From: Lingula anatina
Taxonomy: Eukaryota; Brachiopoda; Lingulata; Lingulida; Lingulidae
Direction of reading: 5' to 3'
DNA: 64,000 nt
NCBI RefSeq assembly: GCF_001039355.2
Contig: NW_019775236.1
Coordinates: 414,382 to 478,381, forward strand
Of the stretch, positions 11,901-25,500 are shown piece by piece (within the stretch, counting starts at the first letter, position 1; each line of letters begins with the position of its first letter). A program made the translations under genes and the position numbers. The notes under the pieces are model-generated. The model saw nothing but the letters and a program-made list of their open reading frames with translations, was not told where the DNA came from and ran no database searches.

Positions 11901-13606
11901 TCAGAAGGTATGTTAATCAACCTGTGATCCATAAACATTAAATCAATTAAACAATATTATACACCCAACGTCTTCAATAAAGGCAAGTTGGGGGAGGGGG
12001 GAGAGTTAAGTATTTTCTCTTTTAAGATTTCGGTAACTTAATCACTGTCGACTATTTAAGTCAAAATCACCATTCGTACCTTGTGTCAACTGCTGATAGC
12101 TGCGGTCTACAACAATTACATCGTAAGCGTCAGTATGATCTCTGTGTAAGAGGGTTGTGACGTTTTGTGCTATGGGGCTGTTTGAATTGGAGATGTTCAG
12201 CAAGTGCAAACCCGTCTGATTCGTAATGTCGGTGTACGCCAGTATTCCCTAGAAAGTTTTTGTAATCGGTGTCATAAACATACATTTGTAATAAGGCATT
12301 TAAGACTAATTGAAATATAAGCTTATTCTGTTTGAATAAATCTGAAACCTTGCTGGAATATGTGTTCAGATAAGATTAAAATAACATCCATTTTCAAAAG
12401 ATGACTTTTCTTGAATATTGCATTTTACTGGCAAATGTTTAATCATATTTACCATCGTCCAATTTCACTGAACTATGTTCTGATATCAAGAAAAAAAATG
12501 TGCTTAAAACTCTACCTTATAGACAGCAATAGAAGTGATATTGTTGAAGTTCTTTGGTAATGTGATTATACGTTGATCTTCTCCTAATATGCCGACAGAC
12601 CGGATATCCTTGTCTTTACTATCAAACCAGTAAAGTCTGAATTGATAAAAATATATATTATAAAACAATTATCAAAATAACGTGCATTTTTACGTATTTA
12701 CTATAATTTTTAGTTGACGGCTTCATGTATTATTTAATGTAGACACAATTGGGACTGATCGCTGCTGCTGTTCATTTGTCTTTATGGAGTAAGTGTATAT
12801 AAGTGATTGAAGACATTTGCCATTATTACCTTTCTTCAATATAGTCAAAAGTAAGACAGGTTGGGGATATAGAAATGTTCATCAAATTTCTTTTATTTTG
12901 ACCGTCTAAATCTGCAGTCTGGATTTTGTTCTTGGAAATCCAATACATTGATCTGAAAAATAAGAATAAAAAGGCAATCATATGGCATAACTATGAAGTG
13001 TAATGAGTTTTTATGATTTGATATTTATTTAAACTCTTGTTGTTTCAAAGATATAGAATTGCACAAGTATAACAAAATGTGACTTGAACTGAAATACATC
13101 ACAAATTTTGAGTTTGTTATCCAACTACTCGACGCCAATGTAGGCTATTCACTGTATGAACATATGCTGAACAATTACGATCACATTAAAAAATAAACAG
13201 CTTACCCTCTGAGGGGATGAACAATTATATCTCTCGGACTAGAGAGATTCTTTAGGAGAATTTTTTGAAGTGTCCCATCTGTCTTTGCTGCCCATATTTG
13301 ACCATTGGTGACCTCTGTCCAATACAAGTTATCAGAGAGCCAATCCAGGGCCAACCCTGTCAAAAGATAAAGCAACCCGTATTAAATCAAATCGAATCGA
13401 ATGTATGATAAAAAAAGGGGTGCGTTGGCATGCATAATACATTGAAAAATATATTGAAAATTTTTTCATTCGTTATGTAGCTTATACAATGGAATGTGCT
13501 AATGACAATGTACAATATTGTTCTAAATTTTTATACAACAACAATACCTTAAAATAAATGTTAGCATCTATAAAACTGAAAGCAAAAATAGATAAATAAA
13601 TAAATA

Positions 13607-13637
<31 letters not shown>

Positions 13638-14546
13638 ACTTTAAATTGTTGCTTTAGGCAACACCTGTATATATCAGTTACCTCCTAAACTGTCGATACC
13701 ATAAATCAATGACGTGACGTCAGAGGTGTTAGTAAGCATGGTGCGCATCAACCTCTTCTTGGAACTGTAATAGAATACCTCCTGGGAGTATTTATTGACG
13801 GCAATCCTGTAGATCTCCGTGACGTCCACGTCGCCTGGCACGGACTGTTTCAGGAAGCAGTAGTCGTATGGGGTGTTCACTGTGGACGAGGTCACATTAA
13901 AATGTGGCTGGCACAACCGGTCTCCCAGCGAATACATAAAACCAGATTTGATTTCAGATCCTGGAAAGAGAGTGAGAGAGAGGTAAACACAAATACGAAA
14001 CATATTAAATTCCATAAACACGCTGTGGCTCTGAAAGGGTTTTGGTTGTACATGTACATGTAGATATGATGATGTGAATGCACTATATTCAAACCAAAGG
14101 ATTTTTGGTACACACGAAAAACTACATACAATATAAAAAAGAAGAAAACTAAATTTCTTATTTTCCTTTTCTTATATTAAAATGCTACAAAGAAAACTAC
14201 GTCAAACTTAATACAGTGGAATCTAAAGATGTATTTTTTACACAGTAAAATAAGATATGCTTTTAAGAATTCTTTCGGGAAAAAACATCTACTCTCAGTT
14301 ACGCACGAAATTTTATAGGTCAAAATTAAATATTCCGTTAATGTCACACGGATAATAAATTATGAGTTGACAAGCTACAGATCGGAATTGCCGGACCTTA
14401 CCTACGCATTTACTGCTGTCGGTGTCGAAGGTGTAACCATTGCTACACGTGCAACGAGCAAGGTTCTTCGGCGTCACCACACACAGCTGATCACAGTTTT
14501 TAGATAAACATGGATCTATGGGAGAAATATGAGACATATTATTATT

Positions 14547-14580
<34 letters not shown>

Positions 14581-14652
14581 TTGTTGTTGTAATTTGCACC
14601 AATACTGTGTGCCGTCACGTCTGCTTCTTTACATGCCCGCGTGTTAAAAACA

Positions 14653-14699
<47 letters not shown>

Positions 14700-17600
14700 T
14701 CAAATAAAGAATCTAATAATTCAAGTGAGGTCTTCCAATTAGATATTACTCAAAAACAGAGCACCAAGCTATAACCCAACCCACAAAAATTTTAATACTT
14801 ATTTCTGTCGATTATTATGTTCTAAAAGGGCGAAACTCTACACGCCAAAAAATATAACAGATAAAAACAGCACATACGGTACGACAAAAGTGTCGTTTTG
14901 CAAAAATGTGTAGAACACAAGTCTCTTAATAAAATGTGGCATCCATATTAATGCTGGAATAACTCTCTCTCTGTAGTATGATCCTAAGAAGATCTCAATA
15001 CATGTGTAACAAAAATAACCCCTTACTTGGTACATTGGGCATGGCCTGTCTGTCTTTGTGATACACCGTGACCCCAGTGACCGGTCCTGCCCCTCCAATC
15101 CGGATGACCATCGATTCGGCGTCTGTCGCGTTATAAACACCCATTAGAGGCAGCTTGTCGTGGTCACTGGTAAACAACATTCCCTGAAGAATACAAGTGA
15201 CTTGTGATTTTGAAATAAACAAGATCAATTCATCAATAATTAATTGATTATCGCAGAAAACTGACATGCTTTTGTGAAAAATGAACTACTTCAATGAAAG
15301 GCATAACAAGCCATATGTCACGTTATGATTTCGTGGCCCAAATACTAAACTAATGTACGCCACTCATCTGTTGTCTACCCACGTGCATTATTTGACAAAT
15401 GTGCCCATCAAGTTACAGAGCAGACGCAGGCTGACTACTTTAATTTCAAATTTCTTGTCGCGTGCACTTGTGAAAATTTGAAAAATAAGCTGGCACACAT
15501 CGCATCTAAAGTTTGTGGTACCTTACCATGGTACCTTCTGGTATCAATTCCAAACCTAACTAGTCCATTTAGAAAAATTGCCTTTTCAATGGAAACAATG
15601 CAAATCTTCCATCCCCTTGTGTTCTTCTTACCTTGAAAAACACCATTGACTGGATGGAGGAGTAGGTGCTTGTTTTGAATTCCACCTTGTTCTTGCCGTC
15701 CAGATCACTGTGGTAGATGACACTGGAGGTCAAGGTCCCCGAGGACAAGATGTCCGCCCAGTAAACCCTGGTTTTAATGAGGTAAATTCAGTTGACACAC
15801 GACAAATCATGTTTTGTTCTATAGAAATTATAATGGCAAATTTATGACGATCTCTTAATGCTGGCCAAAGCCTTCATATAACTGCACATTAACAAATAAG
15901 ATATAAGATATAGTAATAATAAGATTTTCTCCCTCCTATGTTGAGATATTATGTACTTAAGATTGATTAATTAAGAATAGAATAAGGTGCATATCCAATG
16001 CAATCTGTCCGGACACGTGACAGCTTTGTACACCTGTAGCTAATATATTAAATCTCAAGAACTATCTTTAATACGTACTTGTCGTTTTGGAAATCCACAG
16101 TCAAAGCCTTTGGTGTTCCAACAAATCCTTGAGCTATTATCATTCTGTTCTTGCCATCCAGTTCGGACCTTTCCAATTTGTTGAATTCTCCATAATCAAT
16201 CCAGAATACGTAGCTAAAACGACGAAACGGTTTTCACTGATAAGAGGATAATCGCTTCTTAGGCGTACAAACGCCGGATAGCAGATTATATGGTTTCGTT
16301 TTCGGACGAAAATCACTTAATTTCTGTTATTATATTGCCATATGTGTTTTAAAGATAATCTTAGGGGTATGAAGAAAAATAAAAACACCATGACCAAGTG
16401 TCTAGCCCGGACCTTACAAGAGAACATGTAGATATGACACATGACCAAGTGTCTACCGTGAAGATGGTGCATTTATTATTCATCCTACATCTAAGATTAC
16501 GATATCCAGATAGTCAATTCAGATACCTAGATAACACGTGGTTCGATCTTCTTGATTTCCAGATTGTCAGTTCAGCCACTTAGATAACACGTGATTCCAC
16601 CTTCTAGATATTTATATTGTCGTTCAGACACCTCTAGAGATAGGACGTGGTTAAATTGTCAGGATATTCAGATTGTCAGTTTAGATGTTAATGGCCACAG
16701 ACGTATGCTGATTGCTTCTCATTTTAAATATCTTTTATTTTTTGTATCATAAAATTTCACTAAACATACTGAAATAGCCTTTAATCAGTTCAACTTACCC
16801 TCTTGCTGGGTGCACGGCAATGGAGTGGGGTTTGTCCAAACCTTCCGTGGCTATCGTCCGGACATATTTAGATGACCGCTCGCACTTAGCCATCATAACA
16901 ACATGGTACTCGGCGTCTGTCCAGTAGATATTTTTATTTATCCAATCCACAGCGACACCACCAGCGTTTGTTGAAATGCCTTGTAAAAACATATCATTTC
17001 AACATGTTAACATTAAATATGTAGATCACCGAGTTGAAAAAACTAAACAACAATACGCCAGACAAATTTACATGGATGGCTTCAAGACCGAAGATAAAAT
17101 GTAAAGGTTCAAACACTATCAAAAATAAATTTTATAGAAACAACAAGAATTTTAATTACTGAATACTTTAAACAATCCAGTCGAAACATACGCACCAGAG
17201 TATATCGTGTAAGTCTGAATGGCGCTTCCGTTTAGTGCCAAACCTCGAATTGTTTTCGTCTCGGTGTCTGCAACGTAGACACTTTCCCGGGCATAATCAA
17301 AGTCAATGGCTGTGAGTCTTCTTCCCCGGGACCTGATCCTCCAGAAGGACAGCGGTCGATCATCACTCCTCACCCAGGCAATTGGCTCCCCCGGTATACC
17401 ACCAATGTAGGCTATGGCTAGGCTGTCCAGGTTTTGTAAGAACAGAATGTTGGAACCATGTAAAGCAGTCACTGAAACGGTAAAAAAAAAACAACGGAGT
17501 GAAGTTTTTGTTTTAAGATATATTTGAAAACGCTTTGTAATTGGATGTAAGGTAAATATTTTGAAATATAATTATACTTTCAACTATATGTAATAAATCG

Positions 17601-19546
17601 ACATCTGCAAGTTTTCATAAATATCCATTATTGGTATATAGTTACTGTCATTATACAAAGATTTAACCATGGATTCATGAACATCTTTTAAGGAAAAACT
17701 GAAAAAATTTAAATAGAAAAATTCGTTGTTGAGATAATTATACTTCTTGATTATACAGTTTAATGCAAACATAAATAAAAAAAACTTCTTTGATAATGAC
17801 AACCCATAGCTTGGGTCACCACTTACCATCAGAGCATGATTTTCCATCTGCCAGTAATCGTTTACTACCTGTACAGTTGCACACTCTGCCCTCTTGGTTC
17901 TTTACCGGAAAACACAGATCTTCACATCCGCCATTGTTGACAGAACATCTAGCAGTTCCTGGGAATCATTTTAATCAATTGTTGAAATCAGTTAAACAAA
18001 TCAAAGAAGTGGTGTCTTTAATCAATCTCAAAATATTTATTCTTTTTAAAAAAGTTTTAGTAGTTAATGCCCAAAGGTAAAGAGGCATTAGATTTTGAAA
18101 ATCTAATTCTGTCAGCACGAAAACGTTGGCATCACACATTTCAACATACCATACACTTGAGGTGATTTCAGCATCTATTTTATACATTTAAATTTGCTAT
18201 TTATTACCTCTGTTGCCATAAATCTGTAGCCAATTTGAGGACGACTCATAGGCCACTATGCCGCGAAGGTTGCTGAATGTTTGTGAACCAACTTTATCTC
18301 TTATGCTGCCTGGGAAGGAAATCTGCACAGGAGACCTGCAACAAATATACACATATTATTTATATAAAGATGTATATTTTTGTGATGGCTAGAATTATAA
18401 CATATGATTATAACATATGATATCTTTGCGCATATTTCTAAATTATCGAAATTATCATCTTTCGATACTTTTTTTACAGAGGCCTCTTCACGTCTGTATC
18501 TTAACAAGGTAGCAAGGTATAAAAAATTTGCTATTTTTTAAGGAACACAGCACAACTTATATAAAACAGACAAGAATGCCTAATAATTTCGAAATCATGA
18601 ACAGGTATCTACTTTTATTCTGACACAGTTGCATACACAAGATATCAGAAGATATTATAATATTTCGAGTACCAATGGGGCGAATGATCACCTCCTAGCG
18701 TGCACTGGCCACCACGTGTGGCAATCTTACTATGGCCCGGCCTCCAGATGGCAGCAGTGTCAAGACCATGTCATTCCTGACAATTTTGGGGACATTAATA
18801 CAAGTTCTACTTGAACTTTTTTTTTAAATTGAACGTTGCAGTTAAGATGTGATTTTACCTTTCAACTGAAGCTGTGTAATACAGTGTACTGTTGCCTTTC
18901 AGGGCAATGTCCTGGTAACCTGGGTTGCGATTTGTTTCATTGTATATCATTTGTACATTGTTGTCTTTAAGGTTGAGCGCGTTAATAGTATTGCTGCCTG
19001 CGTCCGACCAATACAGTCGTCGGCCTGTAAAAAGAAAAATGTATATATATCTTAAGTCATATAATCGTAATCCATACATTTATAGATAATGACATTTTCT
19101 GGTAAAGTTTGGCTCTGGAAAGACCACGTATTGTTGGTAGTAAAAGGTATTTTAAAATAACATTTCAGCTCATAACATATAATCAGATAAGACATCACTG
19201 ATTAGTGATAATAATATTTTTAAACATATTTTTAATCACCTTTCAGATCCAAGGCTAACCCTCTTGGTTCCGCTACGTTTTGGGAGACAACGGCTTCAAT
19301 TTTGGCTCCGCTCATATCTGAGCGCATGACTTGCCTCAGACCTTCATCTATCCAGTATAAATTTCTGCGAATAAAGATCTTGAAACTCATATATCTTTCA
19401 TAACCATATATCATACTGAGATCACAAGTCTATCTAACAGTTAGAAAAAGTACCCCTAATTTCTGAATCCATCACATTGTATAGGGAAATCTGTGGTCCA
19501 GTTTCCACTTGTGCACATGTGTAACATTTTAAAAACATACAATTCA

Positions 19547-19589
<43 letters not shown>

Positions 19590-22500
19590 GAGATATCAGA
19601 ATAAGTGGAGATACTTACAAATCAAACGGATCAATAATAATTGATGTCGGTCGCTTTACTCCTTGGTCAACAATGACAAGTCTCAAGGAATCATTCATTC
19701 TTATCACATTAATAGACGGCTCTCCTGCGTCCGTGTAGTATATAAGTTTAGATACATAATCTACGGCTATGCCCATGGGAACAGAGGCTGAAAGAGAATT
19801 GTGTCTTTTAAAGAAAGCGCCGCGTTAGTTAGCCTTCTGCATTTCAACGGGATTTGTCAAAACGCATCTCTTCATTACATGTACAGATACGTGCGTATTA
19901 AAACTAAATTAGCGTAGGCCATTTTTCTGTGAAGATATAACTGTTTCAAAACCACGTGCAAAATATCGACTGGTGACAGTTTAATCAATATATAGCACGT
20001 TAACTTGCTGCCCAGCAAATGCTAATTGGAAGTTGGTTTATCCTGAACAAGTATTTCATTTTAGGATCAGGCACCCTGCCGAAGGAACTCCGACATCCAA
20101 CAATCCTCCATGATTACATGGCAAAAAGTTTACAATCAGTCACAAATATCTGACCTCTTCTATATTTTCTACTTTTTAGGGCAGTTTTTTCCACACTCAT
20201 TTTGACACATGTTTTGGCATTAATACTCATTATTTAAATTTTCGACTCTCATGCACGGAATTTATTTAATTTTGTCTTTTTGTATCTTTATCGGCAGTTT
20301 TGACATTTCTTGAACCCAACAAAATTCTTTCATTCCTATCTTATTATCATTATAGTGTGAGCCCATCATATTTCAGTACTTTTGGCAATAGATTGCAAAT
20401 TTACTTTTTTTATCTTCAATGTATGGCCAATTAGTTAAAGTAAATTTCGTATTAATTCTCATTTCGGTTTGGCATAAATAAAACCCGCCTTTGCTGGCCA
20501 AAATATCAATTAACCGATATTATATATTGTGTTTTGTGTTTGTCAAGCTACTTCACTAACGAATTCATAAAATAATCTATATGGAGGACATATTGATGTT
20601 TGTTTTTATCAGACATCACATAATGCTCTTAGAGCATTAAGGCCACTAGTTTCATGGAATCTAGGCCAATTTTCCATAAATAAAAAAAAATGTCTAGAAG
20701 ATAAGACATTTTCAACTTACTCTCATCCAAATCGGCAACTTTCGTCTCAACTGTCCCGTTGATAAAGGACTTCCATATGACATGTGAGACTGAATCTATC
20801 CAATAAACTGTTTCTTCTATGGGATCGTAGTCTATGGCGGACGGATATCTAATCAAAATAAAATCAATCAAATATTACTCTACAGTCATTCCCCTTTGTC
20901 TTACGATGATCGTTACATTTTGTTGCTAGCTGCAGCCCTTTTCTCCCCCCTTCCACCAACAAGGAAAACATAATATTAAACTGAACGAAATATGATGAAA
21001 TAGAATACCCAGGCAGCACCCAGAGAACCAGGATACCGCCTGGTTTTCCAGTCGAGTGCAGGGATGGAGTAGGAATGGTAATATCCAAGTACCAGTAATA
21101 AGAATAATTTTTGAGTGTTTAAAAGTGCAGGTGTTGTATTATTATAAATAACATTAGAGAGAGTTTGTTTGCAGTTTCAAAATAGCCATAACTGTTAAAT
21201 AATGTTTATTTAAGAAAAATCACACCTTTTTAGTATGTATCGCAAAGCGCCCATCAGAGGATAGGCCAATAAAATGTTTATCCTTTTTAAATAACATCCT
21301 TCTGAAGTCCTGCTTTATTTTGTGCACTTTCATTCATAAACCTAGTTCATTTCAAATGGCATAGCAAGTTTCCTTACAGGTATGTTATTTTTTTCTGAAT
21401 ATTAATAATGCCAATGTCTTTTTATTTGCAGTGATGATAGGTGGCATTTGTAATATATTGATAATATCCCAGCCATCACTCACCTAGTTTTATCTGCAGA
21501 CAGCAGCAGCTGGGGGACCTGGGAGGGAGCACTGAGGGAAATTTGGTAAATGTTGGAATGATCGGAGAATAGAAGGAAATTGTCCCTGGAGTATTTATCT
21601 GGAAACGAAAAATTTGAGAACAAAATAATCCCAGTGACATGGTCAATTATATGTGCATTCCATATGCTCTATCATACAGTAGTTGCTTACAAAAATGTCA
21701 TAAGTTTTATTATTACCATGTGACCCATATCGCGTGTACTAGCCACCACGTGTGGCAATGTTACTATGACCTGGGCTCCAGATGGCAGCAGTGTCAGTAC
21801 CATGTCATTTCTGACAGAAATTCGGGGACTTATTTTGCAACAACACCACCGCCAGTAATAAATGCTGTAAGCAAGGATCAACCTAGATTGTCTTTTCAAA
21901 GGCCGCCTTTTGCCATTTTTCCGTTTTCTAATCTTTGTTAACACAGGTTTAAACATACTGGTAGCCACAAAACAAGATGTTAGCCTACGAATCAATATAA
22001 CTTTGTACCCAAAGCTCATGTTTGTTTCTGATTTCACATCACAAACAATGTCCTTACACTCCATGGACTAGAGCACAGGCCCACCTTTTACCTGCTGAAC
22101 ATGTGACAAATATAACGGTTTTAAGAATGTGCAGAATGGCTATTAGACATGGTGATAGTTTTGACTTTTATTCGAAAATTGTTGTCGTCCAACAATAAGT
22201 CCATAAAAATTGTACAAGATATTTGCGCTGCTGACGGCAAGACAATGCTCTTGCTGGTCAAACGCTTCATTTAACGCCTTAAGGTTTTCTTTGTAGTTAT
22301 CTTGCATATCATTTTGATCAAAAAGTAAAAAAAAACGTTAAAACTTCATTTCTTTAAATTCGCATATAAATATAAATAACGATGGGAGATCTACGGCACA
22401 CCATACACGCCATTGCTCATTTATATCCTCTGAATGCAGCCGTACGTTAAGGTTGTTAATTGCGGGTAGAGAGCGTTGACAAGTGAGATCGGGGACAACC

Positions 22501-25500
22501 TGTATTCATTACGTTGTCATTTAAGAAATCAACTTTGAATGAAGAAGCTGTTGTTTTAGTGCCTCTCACTATCTGACGATCACGTTAACCGTGCCGTCAC
22601 AACAGCTACGGGTATGTTTCCCCGACATAGTACAATATATATTTAAGAAGTTAGTACTTTGTGGCACATGAGACATACAACTATGCATATGAGCCCTCTT
22701 CATCGTAATCTCACCATGCCATCATGGGGCAATTTCACCCTATGTACTGTTATCTTTATGAATAAATCTCTGAAAATAGCGCGTGCCAGTGTCTCACTTT
22801 TGATGAACTTTGGGACGCCAGGTGTTCGTTAAGAATCTGGGTACGTGTTAAGGGGTCAGAAGAATTGTCTTTTCAATTTGAAGGCATTTGGCTGTAAGAC
22901 CCCTCCCCCTCAATAAAAACACATTGAAATATTTTTGCATTTTAAGTCGTAGCATATACTGATAACATGAATAGATGTGATTTACGATTTAAAAAGTTCA
23001 GCAAATACATACATATGTAGAACTACGGTGCACTATGATAGTGGACTCTACCCTAAAATCTCTACAAACAGATTTAAAATACTGCAAGACAATACAGAAG
23101 AGCATCTGAGTTAACTGCCTTTAAAATACCGTCAAGATATGATTTGAACTTGCTTTTTATGTGATGTTTTCTTTAATAGAAGATGTACACATTTGATAGT
23201 GAGATGGTTTCCTTTTGCGGTCGTTTTCTCAGAAAAGGAAATGCATACTTTTCCTATGTAAGATATTCAAAATGATTGAGGTACAATAAGAAAATTCATT
23301 TTGATAATTAAGTATTTAAAGCAAGCGCAGACAGACACGCTGTCGCAGAGCTATTTGACTGTCCCGGTAACTCACTGCGACAAGCACTGTGGTCGCCGAA
23401 AAGTGTCGCAAAATACTATCAAATACCATGTGTTACTCACTCAAAAGTTTCTTCCAAAAGTGTTCACCTTACAGGGCGGTTAAAAAAACTTCCAACATTT
23501 TTTTTCAGAAAGAAAACCCACTCGAAACCTGCCTTCATTTGTTCGTGTTGAAATTTACATAACTTTACAGTAACTTCCTTTTGATTTACTTGAGTGCTTT
23601 TGATATTGCGTGATTATAATGGGCTTGGATTAAAGCCAAATTAAAAATAATCCACTGCATAATTTCGGTTTTGATAACCAAATCAAAGAATCAAGTCTTC
23701 ATGCAATCAAACAAGCATAAATAACTAAATAATTTCCTAATATAATAAATAAATAATATTTTCTGTTGCACACAAATATTTCGACCATTAATAAAGCTTC
23801 CAACTTCTTGCTTTGTTTTATTATTAATTTCAACCTAAAATTCATATCATTGAATTCAGTAGCATAAGATTTAATGCGACCAGCTAATTACAGCGTGACC
23901 TTTTCACAACCCTTTATATAAAGAGCAGGTTAAGGCTTCCATCCTTAAGGGCCAAAATAGGAGTGTCACCGACTGCTACTTGAAATGTTTGGAGATATCG
24001 TCTCTAACATGTTTATTCTCATTTAATGGTGATTTGGTGTGGAGAGTGAAAAAGTGAGCGTAATGACATCCGTGACAACCTTCTCCATGCTTCCCAGTTG
24101 CTGCTCTGCTACAAGTGCATAGCACATGGAAAGAATGCCCTATGCTAATATTACTGATGTAAATAATGGATTTCAACATGGAATAAAAGCGCAATTAGAG
24201 AGAGAGAGAGAGAGGGAGAGAGAGAGAGAGATTTTAGGGTGGGTTGCATTCTGGGTACTTACCAAGTACAAACAACTCATCCCTTTTTTTATTTCTTGAC
24301 CCACCCCGGTTTAGTCGTTTTATCAATAATTTCCCCCCTTTTTGAATAAGGTTAAGCGATGCCATCGCCAAGTTAATATATTTAGATAGATACGTCAGGT
24401 AAATTGGCACCTATTTGTTAGTTACGACACACTTTTCAGCCTGTTAATCATAATCTGTCGCATAAGTCGGGTTTTTTTTTTTATAAAACCAGAGTTGGCT
24501 TCGATACGCTTGGCAGTCCGAGCATGACGAGTTTACACCGAATGATGAATAGAAATGTGGATGGAATGTCGAATTAATGGTTCAAACTATCACGTGTGTT
24601 GTTTATTTCATACCAAACTGCGTTTAAGGAAATACTTCCTCACGAGAAACTAAGTAAACATATTCTATTCTTTGGCGTTATCATATGATTATTTTATTTT
24701 AACTATTATCATTTTGTCACCACGTACCTACAAAACTTGACAATAGACTTTATAGAAAGATGTCTGACAATACTCTTATCCATTAATGAGTTACTCATGT
24801 GAAAGTTATGGAAAAAGGAAGGTTCGTGGTAAAGAAGCCATTAAAACGTTCCTCACTTGGTTTAATAGACGTGTTTGTTTAGGTAAGCGTTCACGTAGAG
24901 GTGCGTAAGGAGAACCTCGTATGTAAAAATATATGTGCTTAAATAATAGTTTGGTTCAACACAATTAGGTGTCGTTACTTCGCACCACTAAAGTAACCTG
25001 TTCAAGTGTCTTTCACATTTGCATTCTGCGCCAAAGTGATTTGATATTTAATATTATTAAAGATCATATGATAACATCCAGAGATTGGCTTGTCACCTCC
25101 TTTGAGAAAAGCTATTATCGATCCTAATGTTTTTATCTTTTCTTCGCGTGCCAAATGGGTACATACTAAGTATCAGGAAAATACCCGAAAGTGGTCCTTT
25201 TATGCCATCAACACTTTATACTACTTCCTTATGTTTTATAGTGCAGTTTAATTATAGTTGTGAGTTAAAACAATAAGGATCGGGGTTGAAAACAAATTGA
25301 TATATACACCTTATTATCTTGTTAACATTGTCGTTTAACTGAATTGGAAAATTTCCAGAATCGAAATATCATTTTATCCATTTCAGTTCTCCACCTTGGC
25401 TATAAATTTTTAACTTAATGAGATTAATTTCGAAAATCTTAATGTTATTTTAGGAAGGTATCCGCCAACACTGTAACAGCATATTCGCTACTAGCCCGGC

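Larger units (their letters stand above)
18208..21598 (-). other. exons 2-7: YWTD-type beta-propeller 1
   Basis: Six exons encode residues 22-298. Blade motifs seen are VYWID (exon 3), IYYTD (exon 4), LYWID (exon 5) and LYWSD (exon 6); the fifth position is degenerate (LYYTA). The opening residues [15 protein letters not shown] resemble the start of LRP5/6 propellers. The block is flanked by phase-1 introns. Confidence 0.85.

Noticed and set aside
14313-14693. Minus-strand frame with Cys-Val and Asn runs
   Set aside because: The first half translates a CA run and a GTT run; only the EGF 2 exon part (14402-14515) is real.
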